Shown: one piece after another, positions 22,164-34,689 of the stretch
How the letters are laid out: each line of letters starts with the position of its first letter
Position numbering within the stretch: position 1 is the first letter of the stretch
Origin: Amorphophallus konjac
Lineage: Eukaryota; Streptophyta; Magnoliopsida; Alismatales; Araceae
Direction: 5' to 3'
Length of the DNA: 64,000 nt
NCBI GenBank assembly: GCA_022559845.1
Contig: CM040128.1
Location: 76,819,247 to 76,883,246, forward strand
Translations under genes and position numbers: made by a program
The notes under the pieces: generated by a model
Database searches by the model: none
What the model saw: only the letters and a program-made list of their open reading frames with translations
Told to the model about the DNA's origin: nothing

Positions 22164-25100
22164 GATGGCGTCGAGGAGGCAGACCCGATCATTGCCTGAG
22201 GTGTCGGTGGGGGCCCGAGAGGAACCGAGTAGAGAGGAGTCGGGTAGTGAGTCATCTCTCCCAGTGGTAGTGGCCCCAGGTGTGCCGAGTTAGGCCGAGT
22301 TTTATGCCGGCATGTATCGATTTTTCGCGTAGCAGATGAGTCAACAGCGTTATGGTCAGGAGGCTGGCGAGGGTAGTTCGTCGCATGGTGGCCATGGACG
22401 TTGATGCGGGACGACATGAGAATTGACACTGATTTGATGCGAACTTGGGACTCTAGGAGACGACGCGACTAAAAGGACGACGCGACCAGCGATGACACGA
22501 ACAACTCGGCACCTAAAGAGTTCCAGAAGAGGCAAACATGCCCCCAACAAGAAGTACTAGCTCACGATCATCCCAAGCGAGGGAAACATGTCGATCTGCA
22601 TGGTTGAGAAACCGGCACTGAGTCTCGGGTGGTCAATACTCTCACTCGTGCTCGGATCGAGTCACGGGATGGGTCACACACTCACTCTCGCAGCGGTGAC
22701 TAAACTAGGTCGAGCTAGGAACCTAACATGCTCACAAGCAGCGGCATAAGAACGTATACGCAATAAGCAATGCAACAAAGAGGGTGGTGTGCGTACCTCC
22801 ACGCTCGGGGCGTGGGGAAGACGTCCCGGCCAAGACTCATAACTCTCGATATAGTGAATAATCAATAACTATAGAATTAAATCTACGGCCCACTCCACGC
22901 AGGGAGGTAATAGGCTACACGATGGACCTGAGAGCACTGATCTCGGGTTGACGGGTAGCACGTCGGCGGGGTTCCCGGGGCGGATGCGGGCTGCTGGTCC
23001 GGATCAGCGGAATCCGGTCGACAGGATAGCAAGCAATGGCGACCAATGGAACGGGGCTCTCCGGAGATCTTCTGATGGCAGCGATCGGCTGGGATGATGG
23101 CGGGGCGTCCCTGGTCGATCCCCGGAAGAGGCGGTTGCTGGATCTGAGCCGGCATATTTCTAGAAGACTTAAACGGAGACTGCTCTTGCTAGCCTATCAC
23201 GGGATCGATCTGCGCGATCCGACAAAAACGTGTGCTAAGCTCAGATCCGGAGGCGGATCGAAGCGAAACCAATGCCGTTGCAAAGTAAACTCAGAGATCT
23301 ACAGCATTTGTGAAATTCACATCCATCCAACGGTCGGATTGGGAATGAAAAACTCTGGAAAACTATGTTCTTGCTAGCTCGGATTACAGAACAGACAAGA
23401 TAGATAGGGATCGTCCTGTAGATGGGGTTTGACCGAATAGAAATTGGTAGATCTAGATCTTGGGGATTTTTTGGATGAGAGGGGGAGAAGTTAGAATCGT
23501 GCACACCAAATTTGGTGGTGATCTGAGGTGGTTTGGGGGGTGGGAAAAATAGATCTTCAGACTATTGTCTCGCAGATCTGCACACAGGCAGACTATGAGG
23601 GGTGGAAAGACCGCAGTGGGAAGGGACTCAAACAGAGGCTGATCGGCGTTAAAATTAAACTGGGAGTAGGGGAGAACGTGGGAAACAAATCATCAAAATC
23701 GCAGCTAGATCAGACGGTCGGATTTGGAGATTCAACCTCTTCTTTCACCTTCTATTTTGCAGGTGGCAGATCTGGACACAAGTCAGAGAAAGGCCCGTGG
23801 CGGCTCGATGGCGGCACGAATGGAGGCGGTGGTGGCGGTGGCTGGAAGTCGCATCTAGAGGAAGAGATAGAAGTGAGAATAACTCCCAAAGAGAGGGCTT
23901 CACACCCTGGATTGAGCAACCATCGCAGCTGCTAGAGGAGGAAGAAGAAGGCCTTGGCCAAATTTTGCTTCAATTGATTTCTTTCTATTCTCCAAAAATA
24001 ATACAAGAGAGATTATATATTAAACCCTAGACCTAGGACAAAAGACCCTAGATACCCTTGGTCAAGGGCAGAGAAAGGGGAATAATGGGGAAGGGAGAAT
24101 GTGGGAATTTTAAATTCACCACAAGGGGACAAAGAAGGGGGCGCCCCTCTCTCCTAGTCAACAAAAGTAACTTGGTCTTTATTCTCCCTTGGACCATCTC
24201 CCTTGGACCCAAATTAAATCCGTTGGACCCAAATTAAACTAAAAAATACAAATACACACCAAATACACTCCAAATAAATACATACAAATATACACAAAAT
24301 ACACTCCAAATAAATATTAATCTCAAAACTCAAGTGGAGACTCAAGACTGTCCCCCAGCCACAAGGATGTCGGCGTCGCCCGAGTCATGATGCGTGTCCG
24401 GTACCAGCGGCTTTCTGAGTCGAGCCGATCTCTGGCTCTGGTGTCCGCACCAGACATGTTTTGCGAGAGTTTTTACAGTTTCACCCACCGATGTTTGAAG
24501 GCCATCTAGATCCTGATACAACGAGATCGTGGATTGATGCTGTGGAACACATGTTCTGATCGATGGAATGTGTGGATGATGAGAAAGTTTTGCTTACGAG
24601 TTATCAGTTGCAGGGATCAGCTTTGTCGTGGTGGACTACAGAGTGGGAATCAGCATTCCAATCACGTCCTCTGCTGCAGATCCCGTGGCAGGAGTTTCTT
24701 GCAGCCTTTGAGTGAGTTTTCTACCCAGAGCACGTTAGGACAAGGAGGATGTATCAGTTTATAGAGCTGACCCATGGGGATATGTCAGTGATGCAGTATC
24801 GATCCAGATTTACAGAGTCGGGTCGCTGTGCTCCCCATATCATGGCAGATGAGAGGTTGAGGACTCGACAGTTTATCAGAGGTCTGAGGCCAGAACTTAG
24901 ACATTTAGTGATTGCGACCCGTGTGGCAGACTTGGAATCAGCTTATCAAGCCATGGCAGATTTAGAGGAGGATTGGCTGAGGACCTAGGAGCAGCCCAGT
25001 GTAGGGAAGTCTCAGTTAAGTCAAGGTCAGTTTAGGACTCTTCAGCAACACTGTGTTCCCCAGCAGTTTCAGAGGCACTCAGAATCGTCATCTCTTCCAT

Positions 25101-25459
25101 CTCCTGGCACGAGTCCTTCCCCTCCAGGACCAAGATTCAATCAGATGTCGAGGTTATTCAGAAGAAGCAGGTCTGGTAGGAGACGCCAGGAGCCAGAGGA
25201 GTAGGTTTCAACCGTGTCTAATCAGCAACCAAAGGTTCGACCACTGCGGCATGGCATGAATGAGCAGCCAGGACAGTGTTCGAGATGTGACGGGTTTCAT
25301 GAGGGCAAGCCATGCACCGTGGATGAAGCAGAATTGGAATGTTTTAGGTGTGGTCAGGCCGGACACATTGCACACGAGTGCCTGTGGCGATTGCCCCAGT
25401 CACAGCCATCTCAACAGCAGTTCACTAGCCTAGCAAGACAGGGATCTCGACCTGTGTGA
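22164..25459 (+). pseudogene. Tekay-2 gag pseudogene, interrupted by an insert
   Basis: Gag would form the virus-like particle. The N-terminal part (22164-22401) opens with a serine/arginine/glutamate-rich leader and already has stops. After the 22409-24387 insert the frame returns to a Retrotrans_gag core (about 24455-24988; words FHPPMFEG and SWWTTEWE, then GLRPELR). A serine/proline-rich linker follows, then a CCHC zinc knuckle, CFRCGQAGHIAHEC (25340-25381). Stops occur after HMF, after AAFE, at 24988 and at 25203, plus probable frameshifts near the insert. No protease or RT follows. This matches the gag-only, non-autonomous layout described for TR-GAG elements. Confidence 0.85.
22409..24387 (-). 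mobile_element. Unclassified 2-kb insert in Tekay-2 gag
   Basis: The insert is flanked by a 7-bp direct repeat TGATGCG (22402-22408 and 24388-24394). The minus strand looks like an LTR or promoter: AATATATAATC TATA-like box near 24010-24020, a purine/pyrimidine-rich leader, and an AACGGTCGGAT word at 23331. No ORF is convincing, and no TIR or TG/CA pair is seen at the inferred edges. A solo LTR with eroded ends is my best guess. Confidence 0.45.
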
Positions 25460-27176
25460 GCCATTTGACTAGGCAGAGTTAGTAGTACCCACCTCGTGGA
25501 AGGTATGTGTGAACTTTGGTTATTATATGATATGTTTTGTCAATTCTGTTGTTTTCTTGTTATAATTGTGTTTTCTTGTGTCTGTGGTTTTCTTGGAGCA
25601 TGTTCGGGAGTTCCCGAGAGTGTCCTGTGTTTTGGCAGTGGAGCTGCTTGTAAGGGTTGTACGCTCGTCCCTCTTTGTGTCTTGGTGTGTAGGTGTCGAT
25701 AAGGTCGTGTAGAATCGGGGAGCTCAGTGATGAGAGCTGTCAGATGAGGATAATTATTGCACCAGTCTTTTCCGCAGATTGTGTCACGTGGCTTAGGGTG
25801 GAGTCACTTAGCGATTATTATTAGGGACAAGACGTGGCCATTTCGACTAGTTATAAGGCACAAGTGTGTGTTGACCAGAGTTGAGACAGTGATTTAATTG
25901 ACCGACCATGGTCGGCATAGATGTTCCAAGGGTGGACCCAAGGAATGAGAGGTGTTGGTGTTGAGAGGAGACCCTGTACAGATGCCATGATGAGTAGCCG
26001 AGGGAGGTAGTTGAGTTGTTTAAACGCCCTAATGATGTGTGGTTTAGTGCGCTGGTGTTCGGTGGACGTGATATTCAGGACCAATTAAGTGATGCGATGG
26101 TCGCGAATAGAGTGCTTAGCTGTGACAAGACTCGAGAGAGTTTGAAACTCGGTGCATCTTGTGGTGCCACTATCTGGATTGCAGTCTTCCCTTGGCTCGG
26201 AAGGAGTTGTGCAAGGGGACTATGTGTGTGGCCGGCGGAAGTTGATCGCTGTCGGTCAGTAGTTCGGGTAGAACAGTGAAATTGAAAAGTGCGGATTGGA
26301 CGATTGTAATATAGAATAGCTGTCTTCTCGACGAAAGAATCTCCCGAACTATGATACGAGATGAGAGTCCCGCCATTAGGAAAGGATTTTGAGGCGGCGT
26401 GCCCAGGATTAGTGTGATGGAGGAGTTTGAGGTTCGCGTGAGTGACCTAGTTGTTCTCTCTCCTCTCGAGAAGTAGGAGAGGAATGTGGTCACAGGATTT
26501 CTGGTCGAAGTGGGATTGGTGGTTGGCAGATAGTTTTCGACAGCCGATATGTGCTCAATGAGTTGGCTATTGCGTGATGTGGATTTTAGACTGTGAAGTC
26601 CCAGGTGGTTGATCGTAATGTGTTCCGCGGATGTTGTAGGTGACCGGTGAGACATTGGTTTTGGGACTCGTGTGTTCGGTGAGCATTTGAGGTATTCGGC
26701 TCTGGAGATGAGTATCGCTAGTGGTGAGGAGCCGATGGAAGAGTTGTATCCAGTCAAGATTGGTGGCAAGGTCGTCATCCGAGGATTAAGTGTGGTTGTG
26801 CTCCTTGTAAGGAGTACTCGATGTCCAGCAGTTGGAGAAGCTGATGTCTCGAATAGGTGGCTAAGTGTGGCTTCCCTGTGAGAGTTGTGTGTTTCCTCAG
26901 TGTACTGAGTGTTTCGGACGTTGTTTGTGCCCTTGAGAGTTTCAAGGAAGCTGAGGCGATGCCAAACTTGTCAGTTTTGTGTGCCCCGATCAATCTGGGG
27001 TTCGGTGTGAATTGTTGTGATAGGGCAAGAAGGCTTTATTGGCTGTTTTGGTCGAACAGTGTCCCTCAGAGGATGTTGTATGGTTAGTGGAGTTGTTGTG
27101 CGTTGATCGCGAGGTCTTACCCGTTGGGTGAGTTCTTACCCGTGAGTTCTTCCCATTGTTCTAAATTTTGAGGATG
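25460..27176 (+). other. Tekay-2 post-gag region without pol
   Basis: About 1.7 kb, G+T-rich on the plus strand like the Tekay-1 interior, with only fragmentary frames (longest a minus-strand chance frame 26170-26778). It ends in TTTTGAGGATGAAATT, the PPT-proximal Tekay motif, which is cut by the next solo LTR. Confidence 0.7.
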
Positions 27177-27181
27177 AAATT
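27177..27181 (+). repeat. TSD AAATT, left copy
   Basis: Matches 30877-30881. Confidence 0.85.
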
Positions 27182-29071
27182 TGTCACGTGCCGAGATATA
27201 TGTACAACGGAAGATATTCGGGAACGTGGACAGTCGGCAATACGCCTCAAGCTAGTAATATAATCAGAGCGCAATCATTCACATATAAGAAGAGTGAACA
27301 AAATATGATGTACTCAAAATTCACTTTTATTGAATAATAATCAGAGGTTTACAATCTGACTCTTGACTCCTTTAATTTCTAGACTCAAGGAAAAAGAAAA
27401 TTGCATAACATGATCAAATTCACCGCCTATTACAGTAAAGGAACTTAACGATAACAAGACTCATAACACTTATAACATTCTAGAGCTTCTCTCTTGACTT
27501 TAGCCGCTCTCGGACTCGCCACTTGAGTAATCTGAATCCGACCTGCTAGAATTTTTTGAAAAGAATTAAAAAAGTAGGGAACGAGCACACTTGCCCAGTA
27601 GGTATCTTCGTATCAACATGAAGGCAAGTTAAAGTATTTAACAATTTAGCTTTAGAAGGTAAGATAAAATAAATACGGTGAAACATGCGATAAAACCAAA
27701 GTAACAACGTAGTAGCAAGATATAAACCATAGAGATATGAGTGTTCATGTAGAATGAGAGCATGATCGAGCAAGAATATAATGTGGCCTTTCATGTAACG
27801 AGAATGTATTAGAATGTAACGAGAATGTATTTTTCATAACCATAAATGTTACGCACTAGAAAGTCATATAAAAGAATGTATAATTTCATGATGAGCCTCG
27901 TGATTTTCACCCGTTTACAAAAAAAGTGGCGCAATGTGACACCAGTGTTCATCATACCCCATGGTGTATAGCATGTTTCTGGCTATCTGCTGAGGGCGCT
28001 AGCATCGAGCCTTTGGACACTGTCCGTACCTACTCTTGCATCTTCAAGTTATAAATCAAACTACTTCCACGAGAAATATAAATGTAGGCTAATAATGTAA
28101 AGTTCAACAATATGTTCATGATAGCAAACATCAAGGTGAATGCACCAAATATGAATCATGAGAGTTCAAGTATGAATTAATGACAAGGTCATGTTACTGA
28201 AGGAATCCGGTAGCATAATGGTACATTCATTACTTTCCATAATCCATTAATAACTTATTGAATAAGGTTTTGGGTTCCAGATAATTCATAGATCATCTAA
28301 GAATATAATATAATCAACCCTTGGGTCAAACCTCGGGTTGAACAGCATGCAGGTAGAACGCGGTCAGTCAGGGACCATTTCTTGAAGTAGTGGTCATGCA
28401 AGGACCGCTTTTAAGTAGAGTTGACGCCAGAGAGGAAAATGGTCGACGGAGGGATCAGGCCCGAAATAACGCAGTCACAGTCAAACCGCTATCATAAAGT
28501 AGCGGTCGTAGTAAGGCCGCGTCTAGGCCGGTTTACAGAAAACATGAAATTCATTAAGTGCTTTCTAGACCATTGGGCTTTAGGGTACAACCCGCTCGGC
28601 ATCTTAGTGGGAATCCCAGGCTCGTGGGGACTTACAGAGGCCTTGAAATATGATCACCTGGTCCGGTGGAAGGAATATCCAACGGAGAGGATCACAAGTC
28701 CAAGAGGTGTTTCTATCATGTGCAAGTGTAACCAATAGCAATGTACCGGAATACGCGCTATATGTGACTTATAAAATAGAAATAAGGTGAGAAAGGAACG
28801 TGCCAATGCATAAATCAAAGTGCAATCAAATCATGAAAAATTCTTTTAAGTATAAAACTATAGTGTTTTGACATGAAATTAGCATAAGATTTAAAATAGT
28901 TACTAAAACATGTAAGGCGGAAAATCTACCATGCTTGATGCACAATATAATAAATATCATGAATATTAGGAGATAACTTGGAATATGACCTAATTACCTA
29001 AGCTTAACATATACTTTTAGGGCTTGATCTGCAATCTGTTTGGAGTTAACAGAAAACAGAACGCGGTCAGG

Positions 29072-29205
29072 TGAGAACCGTCGCTTGGAAGTAGCGATCT
29101 GTTTGGAACCACCTCTTGACAGTAGCGGTTCCTGAGAAATCGACCGTCGCTTGGAAGTAGCGGTCTGTTTGGAACTGCCTCTTGACGGTAGCGCTACTTG
29201 AGAAA
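29072..29205 (-). repeat. 66-bp tandem duplication with GACCGTCGC/GTAGCGGTC arms
   Basis: Two diverged copies (CCGTCGC starts at 29078 and 29144). Each contains near-complementary words such as CCGTCGCT and AGCGGT able to fold. Confidence 0.7.
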
Positions 29206-30205
29206 CCGCCTTCTGTCTGTAACATATAGAAGATAACTAATGCGTGCAAGGCCTATCCTAGAGAAATAAAGGTATGAAAGCTATAAGGAATAGAAGGACA
29301 ACATAGAAGAACATGTTTAGAACGAAGAGGATGCATGGAAGGACATGAATCATGCAAAAATTCTTATCTTTAGTTACAAGGTGCATGACTAATATGCAGA
29401 GAAAAGCATGCAAGTGCAGTCATGTGAAAACATCAAATACTCAATATAGAAAGCATGAAACTGAGCAAGGTCAGAGGGCTTTTATTCCTAACACGTGGTT
29501 TGAGCCATCATGAGATAACATATATTTAATTTGTTGCCTAGACTTTGAATTTCTGACTGGAAGATGGTGCTGGTTCCTGCGCATCCTGCGTAGAAACATC
29601 AACTTCATGTCCTTCAATCTCCTTAACCTCTCGTCCTTAATTCACGAAAGTTGGAGGGAAGTTAGTAGACATGAAGGGGAACAAATAATTCTAAAGGTTG
29701 AACCTAAAAATACCACTGTTAGGGTTCCTAAATCTCTAATCTTTTCTGGAGAAATTCACTCGTTCCTGTGCGGTCTTCAAAGAACCAGCAACTTCCGAGG
29801 CTTCTAACTTCTCAAGGGCTTGATCTCTTGACATAAAATTTGGAGAGGAGTTAGACAATACTAAAGGGAACGAATAGTTCTAAAGGACTAACATGAAATA
29901 ACACCACTTACCGTCGAACCACGAGAGCCAAAACAATGGTTCGCGTAGGTTGAACCTGAGACCTATTTATAGATAAAGGACTAGTGTTGAAAGATTAGAT
30001 CAAATAGGAGTCATATAGGGCATCCATTCGATCCCCCAAGAGTCCTAACTAAGTTTACATGTCAGAACACTTCGATCCTAGGTGATTGGGATAGAAAAAT
30101 TTTCATTTTTCCACGCCTCTACACCACCCGCTCACGGAGGAAGAATGCGGTCTTACTTGGACGGCTTCTATCAGAACGCAGTCACGCGATAGACCGCGTT
30201 CTTGC

Positions 30206-30570
30206 TAGGGGTGAACATGATTCGATTTGGTTCGGTTTGAGACCATTTATTTTCAAATCGAACCAAACTGAATTTGCTCACCAAACCAAACCGAATTTTT
30301 ATATTTTATTATAATATATATATATTTAATGACTTATATGTATATAAAATAAAAATAAAAATAAATATAGTTATATTTTGTATGTTTTTATATGTATAAA
30401 ATTAATTTTTATTTTTTTTCATATATTTATATTATATAATATAAATAAAAATATATAAATAATAAATTCTGTTTGGTTCGGTTTCACACATTATGAAACC
30501 GAACCAAACCGAACCGAACCGAACGGTTCAGTTTGATTTTTCGGTTTGAACCGAATTATGAACAGCCCTA
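30206..30570. mobile_element. hAT-like MITE (365 bp)
   Basis: Ends TAGGGGTGAACATGATTCG and (complement) TAGGGCTGTTCATAATTCGG. The 8-bp flanks GTTCTTGC (30198-30205) and GTTCTTGT (30571-30578) match at seven bases. GGTTCGGTTT-rich arms surround an AT-rich core; no ORF. Confidence 0.85.
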
Positions 30571-30886
30571 GTTCTTGTGCTTTATCCGAAAAGTTCAAAT
30601 TTTTCTATTTTTTTATTTATCCCCCAATTAACTTATTTATCTAATTTAAATCTAAAATTAGCCCTAATTACGTCTCTAGAAGTGGGATTGAGTCAAAAGG
30701 CCTTGGAAATTGGTCTATGGGCCTAATTTAAGTGGGCTTAACCCTTTGGTTAATATAGGGCCTTTAAATTCATTTAATTAATCTATAATACATTTAATTA
30801 GTCCATTAAACTTTTTTAAATACTTGACAATTTTATTTAATTCCAGAAAATTCTTAGAAAATTCTAGGGTGTTATAAAATTTCTGT

Positions 30887-30897
30887 AAGGGGGGAGG
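30887..30897 (+). promoter_or_regulatory. Tekay-2 polypurine tract
   Basis: AAGGGGGGAGG directly upstream of the 3' LTR at 30900. Confidence 0.85.
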
Positions 30898-30899
30898 AC

Positions 30900-33421
30900 T
30901 GTAATGTCCCCGGGTTCTCAGATTATATTTCTGTAGGTTGCAGATCGTGTCCGTATTGGTTTCAGACTTTAATATTAGATCTTAAGACCCCTAGATGGTA
31001 TGTATGTGAATTATTTTAGGTCTATGGCAACACGTGGAGCGGCCTACCTTTTTCCTGTAATTTTTTTTGGGTTAGAATGTATTTTTCAGTGTTTTTTTAG
31101 AGTTATTGAGAATTTTCTAAATAAAATGAATAAATAAATAATATTTTATTAAACCCCTCCCCTTCATTTCTCTCCCTCACTCTCGTAACCCTCTTCCCCC
31201 CCTTTCCTGTTCTCTCCCTCTCACTCTCACGTCTGTCCCTCTCTCCCTCTTCTTCTCTAGTGGCCAACGGGAAGGATTTACGGGCGAGGCAGATGGTGGT
31301 GCAGGCGACGAGCGGCGAGGACCGGAGCGTGGAACGGGAGGTGACGTCGTGGCGGGGAGTTTTCAATTTTTCGTGAAGAACCGATCGTGGAATGAAGTGA
31401 TTTCGGCGTGGATCAACCCCAAACTTGCGTGGTTTCTTAAAAAAAGATAGGGGGACGGATCCCTGACCTGTGTACTTTAGTTCTCTGTGATTTCGTGCCG
31501 ATTAAAGTGAGTTTGAGTGGGTTTCCCTTTTATTAGGGTTAAAATGCATATTTTGGGGTGAGATACGATTCCGCCGATTCGGTCGGTGTTCTTTGAGTCG
31601 ATGGCTAGATTTCGAGCTAATGGAATGTCGGGATGTGATTCCCCTTGATTTGGTTAGATTTTTCTTGAGATTTGAGGCCGGGATGAGGCCGAATGCATTA
31701 TGTGGAGCGGCATGGATGTGTGTGGGGCAATTGAGGGAATCGCCCATTTTTATGATCTTTTTTGTGTTCTTTTGAGTCCTTCTGGTGTGTGGAAGGTAGA
31801 GGAGTCATTTTTTATATTTTCCATTTTGTACGAAACGAATGTGGCATGGAACGGATGAATTCGGGCTGGTTCACGAAGGCCCGGATCGTAAACGAGAATA
31901 CAGTCACCTCCCCAACCGTGTTCAGCTTCTGGATAGTGAACGCGGCATGAACAGGCACCACAGTCAGTTGAAGGGCATGAGAAAGGCGGTTCATTGATGT
32001 GGTCGGGCGACCAACCGCGTCAATGGTGGTCGTAGTCCTCAGGCCAACTGCGATCACCTTAACATGGTGGGACCCCCAACCATGTTCCTAGTCGGTCGAT
32101 CGACCGAGGTGGCCAGTCGACCGACCCATCCTTGGCAGGTCGACCGGGATTAGGGCTTTTTAGCTCGTTTGTGTCTCGTGAATGGGTTTTCACCCTAGAA
32201 CATAGAAATTAAAAATAAATTCACATAAACACATGAAAATTGGGCCATTTCGGCCTTGTGAGGGTGGCAGTCACCTGAGAATGGATTCACGTAGTATGAG
32301 ATTTATGGATTTCCCATGGTGGGTTTGGTCGTATACACATAGCTTAGTTTCCACGTGGCTTGCGTGCCCGTGGTGGGTTACATATTGCGTGAGTCCTATG
32401 ACCGCAGTGGGTAGTCCCTGCATAAGTCTTGTGACCGCGGTGGGTGTAGTGGCGCGTACCCCGTGTTAAGCTGTAGGCACGGTCGTGCTGTTAGGTGCAG
32501 TGGTACGAATCCTAGCCAGTCCTAGGGTGTGGTGTGTATGTGTGTCTCTTCTGATCCTCCTGAGACCTGGGTGTGAGTAGTGTGCACACATATGAGACCT
32601 TGGCATAATATAAGACATCAGTGGATGCATCTAGACTTATTGTGTATACTTGAGTAGCGGTCCCTATGCCAGTAAGGTTGAGTTACAGACAGCGTTGTCG
32701 TTGGCCCTTCCGACAGCCGGGCTAGTGTCGCCCTGTGTGTAGGGCATGGTTCTCTCACTGGTCCTAGCTTGAGACCGAGGTTTACTAGTGTCTAGATGTC
32801 CTCCGGAGGGTGGAGGTTTCACGTATGGCCGCGCGGCCTTGTTAGAGGTTCCGTCAGCAAAGACGAGTTGTTACGACCGCGATAGTAGGGTAGCGTAGAG
32901 GCTTCGTAGTTCCTCCACTTACCATTCTTATTGTTCCAGCCGCTGTTGTTTATTGTTGTTATTTTACTACTGCTGTTTATTATTGTTACTATGGTTACTG
33001 CTCACCGTTTTCGTTATGGTGGGGATCTGAGGGACCCCTACTTAGCCAGTGAGATGAGGCTCACTCCCTACTTTTTTAGGTGCAGCGCTTCTCCTCGACG
33101 AGGTAGTGCGCTCAGTCGGAGGACTTTTAGCAGCTAGCTTGCTAGTGCTGGGGTATGTCCCGTCGCAGGGTACGTTTCTTTTCTGGTTGACTGTATTTGT
33201 GGACTGGACTCTGTAGTTATGTTGTTTGATATAAAATGTAATTTTATTTCTGCTATATTAGTTGATTAATTCTGTAAATTAATTTCTTAAAATTATTTTA
33301 AATTTCAATGCATAACCATAACACTCCAAATAACCATTTCGAGCTTTCCAGCTCGTGAGTGGCGGCGTAGGATCTGAATGGTATCAGGTTTGAATCGGTA
33401 TCCAGATCTTAGGTCGTTACA
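30900..33421 (+). repeat. Tekay-2 3' LTR
   Basis: 2522 bp; about 290 bp shorter than the 5' LTR. The main losses are around the GTCGAC array (three sites remain, at 32095 as GTCGAT, 32116 and 32139) and in the segment matching 20720-21050. Confidence 0.88.
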
Positions 33422-33494
33422 ATACTCACGCTAGAATGTCCAAATCTTTAAAGCCATAGTTATTCTAAGTTCAAATTGCTAGCCTTAAAACACA
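33422..33494 (-). pseudogene. SIRE pre-integrase fragment (part 1)
   Basis: Minus-strand reading shows C-F-K-A-S-N followed, after two stops, by a degenerate form of the LWHRRLGHAS motif that marks the GAG_pre-integrase domain of copia polyproteins (residues recognisable as L-W, then R-F-G-H-S). Upstream sequence lies at 38694 across LTR-D; downstream sequence lies at 19201 across Tekay-2. Confidence 0.65.
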
Positions 33495-33499
33495 TCCTT
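33495..33499 (+). repeat. LTR-D TSD TCCTT, left copy
   Basis: Matches 38689-38693. Confidence 0.9.
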
Positions 33500-33620
33500 T
33501 GTTGGGTTCATTGTGCTCCCTCGTTGATTTTGGTATTGGTTTTGATGATAACAAATATTGTGTGTTGTGTGAATGTGGAAGTAAATTGTGTGTGCTTGCT
33601 TGAAGGCTTTGGCCTAACTC

Positions 33621-33625
33621 ATTTG
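33621..33625 (+). repeat. LTR-C TSD ATTTG, left copy
   Basis: Matches 36218-36222. Confidence 0.9.
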
Positions 33626-33947
33626 TGTTGGGTTCGGTGCGGTGGATTCAGAGGGGGGTGAATGAATCTCCCCTTAAAAAATTTTGCCCAATTAAAAATC
33701 TAGTTCACTAACTAGACAAAACTAGATAACCTGAAGAGCTAATTAAATCTCTCCTTCTTCAGAAGGACAATGAGCAATTGTGGAATGACAATATCAAAGG
33801 ACACTCAATACCACAGTCAAACACACGGTGTGCAATCAAGCCATATCGCCCCTATGCATTCATCTAGCGTCAAACACACAATGAGATCAAACCACACCGT
33901 ACACAAGAGATTTTTAGGTGGTTCGGTCCTCCAGACCTACATACACC

Positions 33948-34165
33948 CCACACTCAACCCGAGTGTGGATTACTGCTGACTCACAGCTTGAACGGTTGGG
34001 CATCACAGCTTGTCTACATCAGCTGGGCCTCACAGCTTGCCATCCGCTGAGCATCACAGCTTGCTACCGCTGGGCAATACAGCTTAGCCATCCGCTGGGG
34101 ACTACAGCTTAACCCGTCCAGTGGAATCCTCCACTGCAAACGCTGAGCAACACAGCTTGCTCTAC
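33948..34165 (-). repeat. Hairpin array with GCTG-n7-CAGC units (LTR-C)
   Basis: Stems CCACACT/AGTGTGG (33948-33954/33962-33968) and CAGTGGA/TCCACTG (34119-34125/34130-34136). Between and after them are repeated GCTG...CAGC pairs near 34040, 34070, 34096 and 34142, in 16-34 bp irregular tandem units. Confidence 0.75.
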
Positions 34166-34490
34166 TGACAAACAGCTTGAAGAAAGGTAAAATGGAAAAT
34201 AAGAAATGCAGCACCGAAAAGCTGAAAATGAAGCACAAAACATATAGCTCTCAAAGGAGCACGTCTGGCTTGGATTTGATCCAAATGCCAGAGGACAGAT
34301 TTCTTCTCCACGAACTCCTTCTCTCTCTCTCTCTCTTCTTTCTCTTCTACTTCTTCTCTTATACTCTGCTCTTCTTTCTCTTTTTCTCTCGTTCTGCTTC
34401 ACACTCGATCGTGCAGGCACTCACTGCTTCTGCTCTTCTGCTTCAGCTCTCACAGCTTCGATCGGCCTTCTTCTGAGGAAGAAGACTTCC

Positions 34491-34498
34491 TTTTATAG
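34491..34498 (-). promoter_or_regulatory. TATA box of LTR-C
   Basis: Minus strand CTATAAAA between the U3 array and a purine-rich leader. Confidence 0.65.
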
Positions 34499-34689
34499 CA
34501 ACAGCAAGCAAGAGGGCGTGTGGCTTCCACATTTCCCGCCCAGAGAGCCTTGACCACGTGTCATCATCTTGTCAGCCCTTCCAGCCTCGGATCACGTGCA
34601 ATTCTTAAGCTTCACGAACAGTACCTGTCAGACAGAGAGAATTATCAGTTTAAGACTATAGAACCTTGTACAAACTTTCTAGTGTGTAA

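Larger units (their letters stand above)
27182..30876 (-). mobile_element. Solo LTR (Tekay-like termini), minus strand, inside Tekay-2
   Basis: 3695 bp with a perfect 5-bp TSD. On the minus strand it begins TATAACACCCTAG (TG changed to TA; TGTAACACCC is a common chromovirus LTR start) and ends CACGTGACA. No second LTR, PBS or coding region is present. It contains GCGGTC/GACCGC words, a 66-bp direct repeat (29072-29205) and a MITE (30206-30570). Its insertion falls between the Tekay-2 PPT-proximal motif and the PPT. Confidence 0.82.
19202..33421 (+). mobile_element. Tekay-2: gag-only Tekay-type gypsy element with nested insertions
   Basis: TG...CA element with LTRs 19202-22014 and 30900-33421, PBS 22017-22027, PPT 30887-30897 and a gag pseudogene but no pol. 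Flanks ATATT (19197-19201) and ATACT (33422-33426) match at four of five bases, consistent with an old TSD. Visibly larger LTR divergence and several LTR indels make it older than Tekay-1. Its LTR words (TGTAATGTCCCCGGG start, GTCGTTACA end, CTCACTCCCTACTTTTTCAGGTG) parallel Tekay-1, so the two are related families. Confidence 0.87.
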
